Origin: Formicarius rufipectus
Lineage: Eukaryota > Chordata > Aves > Passeriformes > Formicariidae
Length of the DNA stretch: 64,000 nt
Assembly: GCA_013399695.1 (NCBI GenBank)
Contig: VXAU01003163.1
Span: forward strand, 1,776,060 to 1,840,059
Reading direction: 5' to 3'
In this document: positions 12,060-24,400 of the stretch, one piece after another
Layout of the letters: the number at the start of each line of letters is the position of its first letter
Position numbering within the stretch: position 1 is the stretch's first letter
Translations under genes and position numbers: made by a program
The notes under the pieces: model-generated
The model's input: only the letters and a program-made list of their open reading frames with translations
The model's database searches: none
What the model was told of the DNA's origin: nothing

Positions 12060-12442
12060 TTGACGGGGAAACCCCTCTCCTTATTTTGTCGCCTCGCCGG
12101 CTGCAGCAGGTTGCTGCCCATCGCTGAGCAGGTGCGCAGGCCGGCCGGGCGGCTCTGGGGCGCTCCACTGGCGCGGTGCTCCCCGCCCAGGGCGGTGCGC
12201 GCCCGGCGGGGTTTGTTTCGCTTAGCAACGCCTGCCGGGCTGCAGGCGGCGGCGGCAGCTCCCTCCGGAGGCCGCCGGCCCACCGCAGCCGGGCTTGCGG
12301 CGCCGGGAAGGGGCTCCCGCCCANCGGACAAGGAGCCCGGGGGGCGGGCGGGCGCCAGGGGGCTGCTCATCACCCTGCCCGACATCGGGGAGGAAGCGGC
12401 GGCAGAGGGCGAGGAGGCGAAAGGCATCCCGCGGCGCCCCTC
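12060..12442 (+). CDS. FAM149A: FAM149A exon 1 (partial; start codon not found)
   Basis: The C-terminal end of this frame, GLLITLPDIGEEAAAEGEEA, matches the end of the first coding exon of human FAM149A (FLTLPDIGEE). The donor gtgagt at 12443 leaves phase 2, which exon 2 completes. The frame is open back to a TAA at 12057 but contains no ATG, and an ambiguous base lies at 12324. The long human N-terminus is not recognisable, so the real 5' end may be in another exon, use a non-ATG start, or be lost to an assembly error in the GC-rich DNA. Confidence 0.8.
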
Positions 12443-15400
12443 GTGAGTGCGCGCGAGTGCGAGGGGAGCGGGGCAGGTGTGCGCCGCTCCCGCCTGTGGG
12501 TTCCCCCCTCCTGGCCTTGCCTTCCTGTGGTCACCCGAGAGGTGCTGGCGTCCAGCAGGGATTTCCTTGAACTGGGTGTGTGCCAGAGGTGTGGGAGCGC
12601 ACCTGCTCGGGCAGGAGCGGTGTTGGCGCCGGGAGGGAGGGAGGGAAGCGCTGGAGCGCGCTCGGGGCCGCACGAGATGGGATCAGAGTCAGAACGCGGG
12701 ATGAAGGAAAACTGCCCCGTCCCGAAGGGATGTGGAGAGAGGGAGAGCAGCCGCGGTCCAGGGGGAGCGCAGGGGGTGCTGAGCTTTAGCAGGGGTCGTG
12801 AAGATGCCGCATGTAGGTGTGCGAGTGGTGTCAAACTGCCCCGAAGCTATAGCTGCGCATCAAAGCAGGCGTTTCATTCGCTGTCTTGTAAAATTCTAAA
12901 GTGTCAGCAACCAAGTGTGAAACTTGATTTAGATGCTTCTGTGTTTAATCTTCAAACTACACCTTGCAAATGTGTAGGTTTTGCTGCAGAAAAAGAAGCC
13001 TGGTAAGTATGTGTGATGTAAGAACTGGTTGATGATACTAGTTACAGCACAACTGTAGTGAAGTGGTTTCTTTTACTAAAGTGATAGTTGTGTTATGGTA
13101 TTGCTGAAATTTTTCGTACTCATAAAAGAGAAAGCTTAGTATGTGTGATATTATATAAACATTCATAATTGCTGCCTCTGTACAACTAAACTATGCTAAT
13201 ATTTGGTATTACAAACAGTATTTTATAGGAATGTATATATTTTTGAGAGTTAAGTTTTTTACTCTTTAAGACTAAGTTTCTTTAGTATACTTTTAAACTT
13301 TCAGTTGGATTTTAGAACCTCTGCTTTTAGTTTAGTTTCCATGTAGCATAAGAAAGTCAGAGCACACATCCTCCCTATGTACTTCTTTTATTCCCCCTTC
13401 CTCCAATCAAGAGCATTTTTTTTTTTTGTTCCAGAATAAATTTTAAGCTCTTTCAGGCTTAAACTTTTACTGCATTTGTGTAAAATAGCGGATTTTTCTT
13501 AATAGAGAGGTAAGTTTGGTTTGAAGTGAATTGACAGACTTCTGTTTAGAAGGTATTTGATGCTTTATATAAATCATTCCACAACAAATGAGTGTCATGT
13601 GCCTATAATTTTGCCTTAGTTGCTTCTTTTTCTAGTACCAAAAATAAAACCAAGTAACGTGCTGTACGAGCTGGTATTCTTGTTGAAGTATGATGACTTC
13701 TATCATTAAAAAAGAAAAGGATGACATTCACTATTAAAATAAACTAGTAGATTGCACTGGAATGAAGAATAAACCCTACTACATAAAAACTAGTTGTGTG
13801 CAGCAAAATGCATATTTTGACTTGCTATCGAAACACTTCTAACTGATACCAGCTAATTACTCCGTTATCCTTTTGTATGCACGGTGATATTTCAAATATT
13901 CATAGCAGTCAAGGTTATTCTGATAAGGTATTGTCTGTCTTTAAAAACACAAAACCAATCCAGAAAGATGTAGAAGGAATAAGATACATCACTTTGACAA
14001 GGAAAGTCTATACCTCCACATTAGCATTTTTTTAATTAGGTGGTTCCACTTAAGCTTTTAGAAGAAGCATCTTAATTAAATATTGAAAACTTTAGTATTC
14101 CTTGCCTACAGTTGAGATTTGAATTGGTGAGTTACAGAGTACATTATTGATAGTTACACATTAGAAGCTTTTGCTTTCCCAAAGAAAGTTAGTCCATAAC
14201 AAGTTATATTGCTGTTTAAAATGTTTTTGAATATATTGATGGCCAGTGTACTTTCATTAATAGCAGTGTAACTAGGAATAATTCATAGATGAAAAGATCC
14301 ATTTTATGGCTTAGTATTTTTTTCTTAGGTGCTGGCAAGTTGATAGCAATTAAAATACTGTTAGATGCAAAATAGTGAAAATCTGGTACTAGTTTCATTG
14401 TAACTTTCCCAAATATTTTGAATTTTCTGAGCTACTCAACTACCAACAACTATTCATGCTACTTTATAGGGCTAAACTACTGCAGCACTTTGTGAGATTT
14501 TGCATTTACTTATTTATTTACATAGTGATTTCATATCCTTTTAATCAAATTGAAGGAACAGTAATGAATCTCTTTTTCTTCATAATGGAGAAAAAACATC
14601 CACTTCTTTTACTCGGAAACAAATTCTGCTATAAAAATGAAGTTTCTTGAGGGGATAATAAGATACTTTATGCTACACTTACCACAATATGCTGATGACA
14701 CCGAGATACATAGATTCCTTTTTAAGAAATACTGTTATTGCTATCCTAACATGTTGCAATAACTGGAGGAGATAAGAGCTGTTACCTGGTCTAAAGTAAA
14801 TTGGGCAAGTCTTATGTTTCTTATGAGTGGATAATGTTTTTGTGGACATTAACCACACTGCTCATTTTCAGAACAGTTGTAACCCAGGGAAAAATGTTTG
14901 TGAACTTGATTATGAGAAGGGTAGCTTTATCTGTGGTGTACGAATGTCCTCTGACAACTTTTATTTCTAGGCAGCTCAGGCTTTGGTTTACAAAATTACT
15001 AACTTTGAAAATGTGGATATAAGTAACTTGATGAGCTGCAGAAGGGGGTGGAAACCTTGATTCCCTGTCTCCTATTTTAACCACTATAAGCAATAGATCT
15101 CTTTCACACTGTAATGCATACTAACCTAGATAGAGCATTGCAGTGCTACTTAGCTGGTCATTTCCATTGTTGTGATTGTGGTGATTTGCAATGGTCTACT
15201 TTTTTCATTGCAAATTAGTGTAAAAGAGATCAGAAGTAAGTTTTAATTTCCTGTGATACTACACATTCATCTACATCTCCTAGATTGATGGAACTAAAAC
15301 CAATTCCTAACATTTTGTAATGGAATATATTACATGATTTTGGAAAATCTTATGACTTTTCCAACAAGTCATAGAATCATGTAATGATTTCGATTGGAAG

Positions 15401-18400
15401 GGACCTTAGAGTTCATGTAGTTCCAATCCCCCAGACATGGGCGAAGACATTTTCCACCAGACCATGTTGCTCAAAGCGCTATGCAACCTGGTCTTGAACA
15501 CTTCTGGGGATGGGGCAAGCACAACTTCTTTTGGCAGCTTGTTCCAATGTCTCACCATCCTCACAGTAAAGAATTTCTTCCTAATATCTAATCTAAACCT
15601 ACCTTCTTCTGAATAGATTGGTTTCTGTTTTTCTGTCTGCTGTCTAAAAAATGTCCTGCTATCTTACATATCACCAGGGGTTTTAATTAATTGCTAAACC
15701 ACTGAGTTTATTATCTATGACGTGAAATTAAGTGTACATAATAGTATACATGATTCTTTTTCTTCTTTTGTCTGTTGACCTGTTTATGGACACACAGCTC
15801 AAATGCTGCTGTGCATGTTTATTCAGTTCATAGGTGCTAATGTAAAATGAAAGCTGGCCAGCTGCTAGCTGATATAGTGGCATTGTGTCATACAGGCTGC
15901 AGCCAGCAAGAAATACAAGATTAGCACAGCAACTCGATGTCTCTTCTTATTCATCAGGAATTGGCAGCACGCATGAATGATTTCTCTTGGATGTGCAGCA
16001 GATTACCTAACTAAATTCTGTCCATCATCAGTGTGTAATGCCTCTGCTTGGCTGATACTACTCTGTCCTGGTTTTATCTGGGATAGAGTTAATTTTCGTC
16101 CTAGTAGCTGGCACATTGCTATGTTTGGGATTCAATATGAGAATAATGGTGATAACGCTCTGTTATTTGGTTGTTGCTGAGTAGTGCTTACCCCAAGTCA
16201 AGGACCTTTCAGTGTCCTGTGCTCTGCCAGCAAGGAAGTGCACAAGAAGCTGTGAGGGGGCATGGCCAGGACAGCTGAGCTGAACTGGCCAAAGGGATAT
16301 TCTCCACCACAGACTGTCATGCTCAGTATATAAACTATGTGGTAGTGGTGTTGTCTTTGAGGGGCCCATCACTGTGATGGACTGGGGATTGGTCATTGGT
16401 GGTGAGCGATTGTACTGTGCAATTGCTTGTTTTTTCTTGGTTTGTTTTTGTTTGTTTGTTTTGATATTTTTCCTTTTAGAGAAAAGGAGTTGGACTTGTG
16501 GGATAGTTTTTCAGTAGTATCTTTCTTCCAATCCAACACTATGAAATTCACACTATAGAAAGGATAGAGAAATTTCAAGTCCTCAAGTCTGTTGGGCTAC
16601 AGAAGCTTTTAGCAGTATTATGTGACATCTTGACATCTCAAGCCAGGCACATTTGTGGTTCCAGAGGAAGGGGAAGGGTATTTTGTATACCTGAACATAT
16701 GCAGACTAAGGTCTCCCCATGCTTGCATTGCTTCACTCTGTATTGTAGATACTGTAGAGCTGTTGCCACACAACATTTCAGATTATTTTTTTTAATTCAG
16801 TGTTCAGAGAGGATGAAGTTCTGCACCTGTTCTCAATGATTTATTATATATCCATTTTTCTTCAGAGATATATAAACAAATTGGAAAAAAACCCTGTTCT
16901 GATCTCTTTGACGTTTTAAAATGTTATTGACTGGATTTCCAAATGTACATCAGTAACAATAATACATAGGGAAAGTTGTGGATCACTTCCAAGTGTTTTG
17001 TTAGGGTGCTACTCCCTCTCTGCCTATTCAGATACTTGATCCTGCAGCAGTAAATGTCTCCTATCAGATACAAAGAAATTAAACACCTTCTCTAAGACAC
17101 TAATTAGCATTCTTTATTATTGCAGTTAATGAAGATGATAGTATTTTCCTTCATGCTGATTCATAATTTATATTCAAAAGTCAGATTTACTACTACAATA
17201 TCTTGCTCTCTGAAATTGTTTCCTAAAACCAAGTATTATACTTGTATTTATAATTGTATATATATATAAAATACTCCACAAGCTTGTGCCATCTTAAAGG
17301 CTTTATAATTTTGAAATGCATTTAAAAATTTGCAGAAGAATAAAATTACTATATACAAATAAGCCTGTCTTTAAAATTGGAACAGTTTATTGTTACTTTG
17401 TCTTGTAAAGACAGGAACAGAACTCAACACAGATCACGGTGGCTGTCCTGGTTCTGGCCAGGACAGGGTTAATTTTTGCCATAGCCAGGAGGGGGCATGG
17501 CTGGGATACGGAAGTTACTCTATAAGACCTCACTGTTACTTTCCGGGGATGGGGTCTCTTTGGCTGAGGGAGTGGTAGGATATTATATTTGTAGGGTATT
17601 GTGAGGGCGGGCTTTCCGTGGTGAACATGTGACTCCTTCCCCTCTTTCTTGTACACTTTGTCATTAGTATTGTTACTGTTTGTTGTCCTATTTTATTGCT
17701 GTTTTCAGTAAACTGTTTTTATCTCAACCCATGATCTTTACCTTTTGTGCCTCCAGTTCTTCTCTTCAGCCCACGCCGGGGGAAGAGGGGAGGGAGCGAG
17801 CAGAGCAGCCTGTGGTTTAGAGAGATTCAGTGGGAACATTAAATTGTGAATACCATTCTAAAACCGTGACAGTTGTAAAAGCCTTAAATCTATCTCAAGA
17901 TTCAGTATGAGAATGCCTAATAGTAGGCATTTCATGTAAGTGTAGGTAGTACAAATAACTACTTAAGATGCTGTACTCTATGTACATGTATTGCTATTAT
18001 ATTAAAAGTGATGGCATGCTTTTCCCTTATTCCACCTCTTTAGAAGTAGCCCTGAAGATGCTGCTGTTAGTGTTGTCAATGGTTTAAAAAGAATTAAGTT
18101 CACTTTTTAAAGAATTTTTCTTCACTCTAGATGGAATAACAAATTAAGACCTTAAGGGGAATCAGGTCCTAAGGAAAAGAGATGATTTTGAGTGCAGCCA
18201 GTGAATGTTGGTGTCAAACCTCTGGCATGTTCACTGTAATGGTAAAGATGTGTCACTAGAAGCTTAGAAGGTAGACATTTATTATATCACCTTTCAAGGC
18301 CCATTTTCTTTCAACTTACTCTCATTGAGCCATGTAATTTCTCAGCAAAGAGGTCAAACATATTGTAGTTGCCTTAAAATAATTTTCTGCAGAAGGCTAG

Positions 18401-21400
18401 ATGAAAGTTGCGTTAAATTTCTCATGATTCTGCTTCATTTACTGTGCACCTACTGGAGTTACCTCAGCTAAAATGCTTCAGGGATGCCTTTTGAAGATAT
18501 CCCAAAATTGTCTTGACTTCGAGAAAACGGAGGCATAGGGACTGTAAGGAGGAACAGGCATGGTTGTCATCTGCCTTGATTTTCTTTGTATTGCCTCAAT
18601 AAGTGATTAAATGCTGAGCCAAAGTGACTTCTTTCAACAGCTGTAAAAGTCACTGGATCTGTCTCATGAAAGGTCCAGGCTGCTGCAGGAAGAATTCAGT
18701 GCTACTGTATTAACTATATGTAAGTATGCTCAGCCCTGAGCACAATTGTTACAGTAGAGTCTTCAGATACGGCCTCCTCTAGGATTTGCCAACGATGTTC
18801 AAATACTGTCTGGCATACTTAGCAATTTGTGGTCACTGAAGTTCTTAGAAGAGGGTAAAAGTGCCCTTATCTTCCTAAATGTCTTCAGAATCTGTGAAAA
18901 AAAATTTTTGTCAAGAAATACAGGGAGAGTTGTAGTCAAGTCGGACAGATTTCTACCTGACCTAGAGGGAAAAGGGTATGTATATTTCCTATGAACTTAG
19001 TATTTTCTAAGGTATACACATTGAACTACCATGCTGCATGCTGGATTGTTTTTATTTTCTTCTTGCTTATGAGTGGATGTACTTCCTCTTCCAAGAAAGG
19101 CTTTCAGCAGAGGCCAGAATTTATGTGCTGGAGCTAGAGATGAACGGAGCTAGTAGATTAGGGGAGGTAGTGTAAATCTGCAGCTGACAGCCTATGCTCT
19201 GGTCTGGCAGCTGTGCTGTGGAAGATCGGTGATGTGCACAAGGATAGTTCGACGGAGAGATCAGTTAATTAACAAGGAAAATTCTATATTCAGTTGTCCA
19301 GCACTGCATAACTTACATTCTTCTGTGAAGGGGAGAGAGATCCCCTCCGGGCTGACAGACCACAAGCTGGGCCAATTTTTGGCTGCACGTTGAGAGGCAA
19401 AAGGTGGGGCAGATCCACAGCGCCCGCGTTCATCTCGAGGCTTTAATTTTGGCAGCGCCCTTTTCGGGGTGGGTGTGCGGCCTTGCCCGGGGTGTGTCGC
19501 GGGCGGGGGCGCCGCGGGTGCTGCGGCCGGGCCGGTGTGCGGGGCCGCCCGGGGCTCCCTCCCGCCGCGCTCTGCATGCCCGCCGGCGGCGGGGGACTGC
19601 TCGTCGTGGGGTGAGTGCGGGCAGGGGCGGCGGCGCGGTTGTTCCGTGCCGCAACCATGTAGCACCCGAACTGCGCAGCCTTCGGCGAGGGCTTGGAGCA
19701 GGCAAGGGGCAGAGCAGGTCCCGGCGTTCGCTTGCTAGCGCAAGCTCTGTGTGCTGTGGATGTGCTGGGAGGGGTTTTTGCTTTCGTTTTATTTTATTGC
19801 GAAAAATTTCTGAGGCGTTTTCTAATGGCATGTGATCCGAGGAGTCAAGAGCCGTAGGGCAACAGCATGCAGCGGAGCAGCGTGGCAGAAACAGGATTTT
19901 GCTCCGTCTCACGTCAAGGCAAGAGGAGAGCCATAGATTACACCAAGGAGGGATCTGGCTATTAGGGGAGAATTCTTCACTGAAAGGGTGATCAGGCATT
20001 GGAATAGGCAGCTCAGGGAAGTGGTGGACTCAGAAAGGTTCAAAAGACGTGTAGCTATAGCACTTGGAAACACGACTGAGTGGCGGACCTGTCAGTGTTT
20101 TAGCGGCTGGACTCGTGATCTTAGAGGCCCTTCCTTGCCGCAGCGATTCTTTGATTGTGTATTATGCCGTTAAGGATAATGCTTACATATTGTTTCCCGG
20201 AGAGGATCCATGAAATACTAGTGGTGGTATTTCTGGGACTTTCATGTTTGTAGGTTCAGGTTTCCTGCAAAGCTGTCCCGCCCACCCCTTGCCTGCCAGG
20301 TTCTTCGGGAGCTCAGAAAATCTTACCGATAGGATCTCCGGTATCTGTATAATTAGCTTGAGTTGCCAAAAGTCTGTCAGGTAAATAAAGCAGCTGAAAT
20401 ACAAGAGGAAAGGATTCTTGCACAGACAAAGTAACTACAGTATGAAGCAGAAGGTAACAATAAATTGTTTCCTCCTCCAGTGGTGTTTCATGGGAATCTG
20501 CCCTGGGCATTTCCGGTTAGTTGACCAGGTAAAGACAGGAACAGTGAAGTGTGAAATCTTGGTGGTGATATTAAGCTGTGGAAAAATACTGAAGCAAAAG
20601 CAAGGCCCAGAAAGAGTTAACTGTCTTGTTAGAGAGTTACAGACTGACTCTGGAATGTGGTGGGCAGTTTGTTCTGTTCTGTTTGCTAGACCAAAACCTT
20701 GAATAGACATTGGGAGTACTATACCCTGGGACCTAGTGGTCATAAATATAGATAAGGTTAGGTGTCTGAGAAGGCCATGAGCCAAGGAGTTTGCACAACT
20801 CAGCAGGTGAGTTAGCTAACAAGGAAAGGTTGAAGTGTGAAAAAGATGAGAAGACGACCCCTGGAGTGAGGCTGAAGGCCGGAACGACCACCTAAAAACT
20901 TTGCCAAGGGAAGATTCTGTAAGGCTCTGCCCCAAGCCCCACCTGAACTCCACCTCCTATGAATATGATAATTAGATGATAAAACTGTATGAATATGTAT
21001 GTTAAGATCATGTAATCTTGAATGTCAACTGGCTAAATTACCTTGATTCTTACTGAAAACAGCGTTTGTGCGTTGTGAACTGCCTTGTTTCCCGGCACTG
21101 TGAATAAATACCTTGCTGCTTAAAGACCACATTGTCTCTATGCAGTTAATTGATTTCATACTTTTTGGCATCATACTAAGAACAAAGATTAGCTGTGTAG
21201 AAAGTTGAAATACCTTATAAGGCTGCCTGAGCAATAATGTAGGAAAGTGATACAGAGAGATGTACAGAGGAACAGAAGGAAACAGCTATGTAGAAGATGG
21301 GCTGTGAGATAATTTTTACTGCCAGAGAGGTACACCTTGGTGTTTTAACAAAATAGGTGCCAGTCATGGGACTGGACTGCATGAATTTTCAAAGAACCTC

Positions 21401-24400
21401 CTGGTGCTGACTGGCCAAAAGCAGATGCCTAGGGAAGAGGTAGGATGTTTAGAGCAGAAACATGCAGATGTTTTCCACTGCTGTTATAGGAATTTTCAAT
21501 TTAAGGTCTTTCCTGATGAGATGCTCAAACTTGTGGTAGGTTTTTGATGCCTTACTAACCAAGACATAGGAGTAGAATGTGTGATGTGGCCCATTTGAGT
21601 GGGGAGTTAGATTTTGACATATGTATCTTTGTAATATGTGTAATGGCATGACAAATACTGGGATAAAAAGAAGACAGCAATCCTAACTATTGCAGGGTCA
21701 GTCTATGGTTCTTGTCTAAAGAAATAAGGAAAATTCTTGAACTGTTAGCTCTTTTCTAATAGTTACTTATTCACAAATGTACTTCGATGCAGTCATGCTG
21801 CTGTTCACAGTTATGACCTGAGGATTTTATGGGATGAATATAGGAACTTCCACAGGTAAAGCAATCCATTGTTACAAAAGTGTGTCTGAGAAGCACTTTG
21901 ACATATCTGTGGATTTTCTGAAGAGGTGGGCTTAAGCATGTTGATGACACAATTTAGGGGGATTATAAAAATCTGTGATTATAAACAGTTTCCATTAAAA
22001 AAAAGAAAAACCCAACAAAACCCCCAACATCTCCAAACAAACAAAAAATTCATTGAAACATGTACTAAAGTAGCTTTAGTAAAGACTACTCTTTATGTGG
22101 CACTTTATCTGTAACTTCCTTTTATGCAGAGGGACAGCTGAGAAAGTGGACTGTGTTAATGATTGAACAGAAACAAATTACTGTGTGGACAATTACTGGT
22201 TTGTACCTTTGCTCAGTTGCTGCAGTAGTGAGGTGCTGCTACATTTGTGTGTGCTTTGTGCAAAGTTTAAGCTGCACAATTGAAGGACAATGCCTGTGGA
22301 GTTCAGCAAGTCTGTTTTAAAATAAAGTAGTTTATTTCAAGCAAATGTTTATGATGATGGATAGGATTGAAGAATTCAACAGAGTAATTCTTTTTCCCCC
22401 CTCCTATGGAGGTGTGAATTAATTTGATTAAAAATTATGGAATTATGTGTTTCTGTGTTTATAGGAAGGGACTGTCCAGAGGTTCCACAAATCGGTGTCT
22501 CTCCAGAAAAATTGAAGAATATCTTCCATCAGTGTTTGCAAAAAATGTGCAGGAAGCCATCGACAGTTATACTGGGTATGCATATACTTCTGTAACAGTA
22601 CTTCATTAATGCACTTCTGACTTAGAGATTTCAAGATTGGTATTAATTTTCACTAGTTACATTTGTAGTCATTCTCATGGATAATAACTATTGTGCAGTG
22701 TAATTCAGGGTATAGATTGACCAAACCCATTTTTAGATAGTTTGAACTTTACTCCTGTTATAGATGTGATTATTAGACCATAGTAAAGGGCACTGATTAA
22801 GTTTGGAAGGAAAATCAGACTTCATGATTCAGTTGAAATCATGCTCACCAGTGTTGGAGGTTAGTTAATTTTGAAGGAGTTTGATTCCAGATGACACTGG
22901 TTAGGATTTGCCTGGCCTGCACATCTGATTGCTATTGCTTTCTCTGCATCCCAGGGTGGGTGGTAGCTGGCAGGGACCAGCTGGGGCTTCAAGGGCTTGA
23001 ATGCTAGAGCTGAAGATTTAAAGTATATCAAGTTTAACAACATGAGACACTGCATACAGATATAAAACTCAGTGGTATTTGAAACATCTGTAGAGATCTT
23101 GTGCTTGGTTTTGTGCAAGTTTTCTTGTGATATCTTCTAACCAAATTAAAGAAAGTTTATGTTACCTTTAATGTGTGATTTTTCATGGGATCACTGGCTG
23201 AACTGGAAACACTGAAAGAATTGTTACAGCGGGAAATAATAGGTATGTGTGTATATATACATTCAAATACACACCTACATATATATGCATATGTTTGACC
23301 ATGCAGTTGCAATGATATATATAGGTACAAAAGCATAGTAGTGTAGAAGGAATTGCCTTTAAGGCAGTAAATGGTACTGCAGGAGTCAGTAGCATATGTT
23401 TTGTAGCACTCTATTTGAAAACATATGCGTGCATGTCTTCACCTCAACAGGAATATGTATTGCTGTCCATTTACATGATTTGTTGCTTTATTTTAAAAGT
23501 GTTTATACAGAAAGTAATTGTATTCTTCATTTTAATTTGTTATATTTTCAGTGAAACACTTTCATCACTTTCATCTAGTGGTTGTACAACACCCACGGAG
23601 TTGAATAATTCTTGGTCTGGAATAAACAGCTATACTACCAGTTGGTCTACTGAAAGAAGTTCGGTTTACTCTTGGAGGGATGATGTACGTTCCTTTTCTT
23701 TAAATACTGTAGAAAAGATTAATATTTTCTGGAAATGGACATGCAGCACTGCATCCATAATAGCCTAATGATTAAGTATATTAATTGAATATTTAAAAAA
23801 TAGTTTTGTTTGGAAGTTGATATCAGTGCAGCTAATTTGTAAGAAAGAAAAATGGAATAAAAGTATGAAATTATGAAGTTTGAGAAAAGCAAACCTGTTC
23901 TACCGAAAAAGGTAGGCCTTGGTTTCTGAATCCAACAGAATGATAAAATGTGTTTTCAAATACTGCATAGTGCAGGCAGTGTCTGAATTGAATTATTCTC
24001 AGTGTTTTCAGTTATAAAGTACGTTTATGAACATATGTATAAATTTCCCAGTCTTGGTAAATATTTAATTCTTACATAAACTCAGTTCTGTTTTGTAGAT
24101 GACGCAGAGAGAGGTTGTACCTGTTATGGAGGCTGACCTCTGAGGCATGCCTGGTCTCGTAGTGTTGAATAAACCCAAAAGCATTGCATTTGCTGCCACT
24201 TTCATTTTAAAAAGCCTCCCATAGCTTATATTGGTAATTCCTAACCTTTAGGATACTGACCCTAATACTGTTGCTGTCAGCTCTTCAAGAGAAAGCATCA
24301 CTCTGGCTTAAACATTAACCTGTGTGAGAGTTATTTTCTCATTCCTTTTCGATGTAATCCCTTCTGTTAGCCTCAGGTGCTTTGAAGCATTCAGCTGGAA

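Larger units (their letters stand above)
12443..22464 (+). other. FAM149A intron 1 (10 kb)
   Basis: This large intron holds two ERV LTRs (16.1 and 17.4 kb), a probable third LTR near 20.5-21.2 kb, CR1 pieces at 15.4 and 19.9 kb and a second CpG island at 19.4-19.7 kb. The remainder (12.7-15.3, 17.9-19.3 and 21.2-22.4 kb) is AT-rich with nothing I recognise. Confidence 0.75.

Noticed and set aside
12176..13006. 276-codon plus-strand ORF through the first CpG island
   Set aside because: It begins at a GTG, is in a different frame from the LPDIGEE exon and runs through the FAM149A donor into AT-rich intron. Long frames are expected in GC-rich DNA. A donor-like gtaagt at 13003 is not enough support.
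19261..19999. minus-strand ORFs of 71-189 codons over the second CpG island
   Set aside because: They are Arg/Pro/Ala-rich composition artefacts opposite a CpG island, with no recognisable domain.
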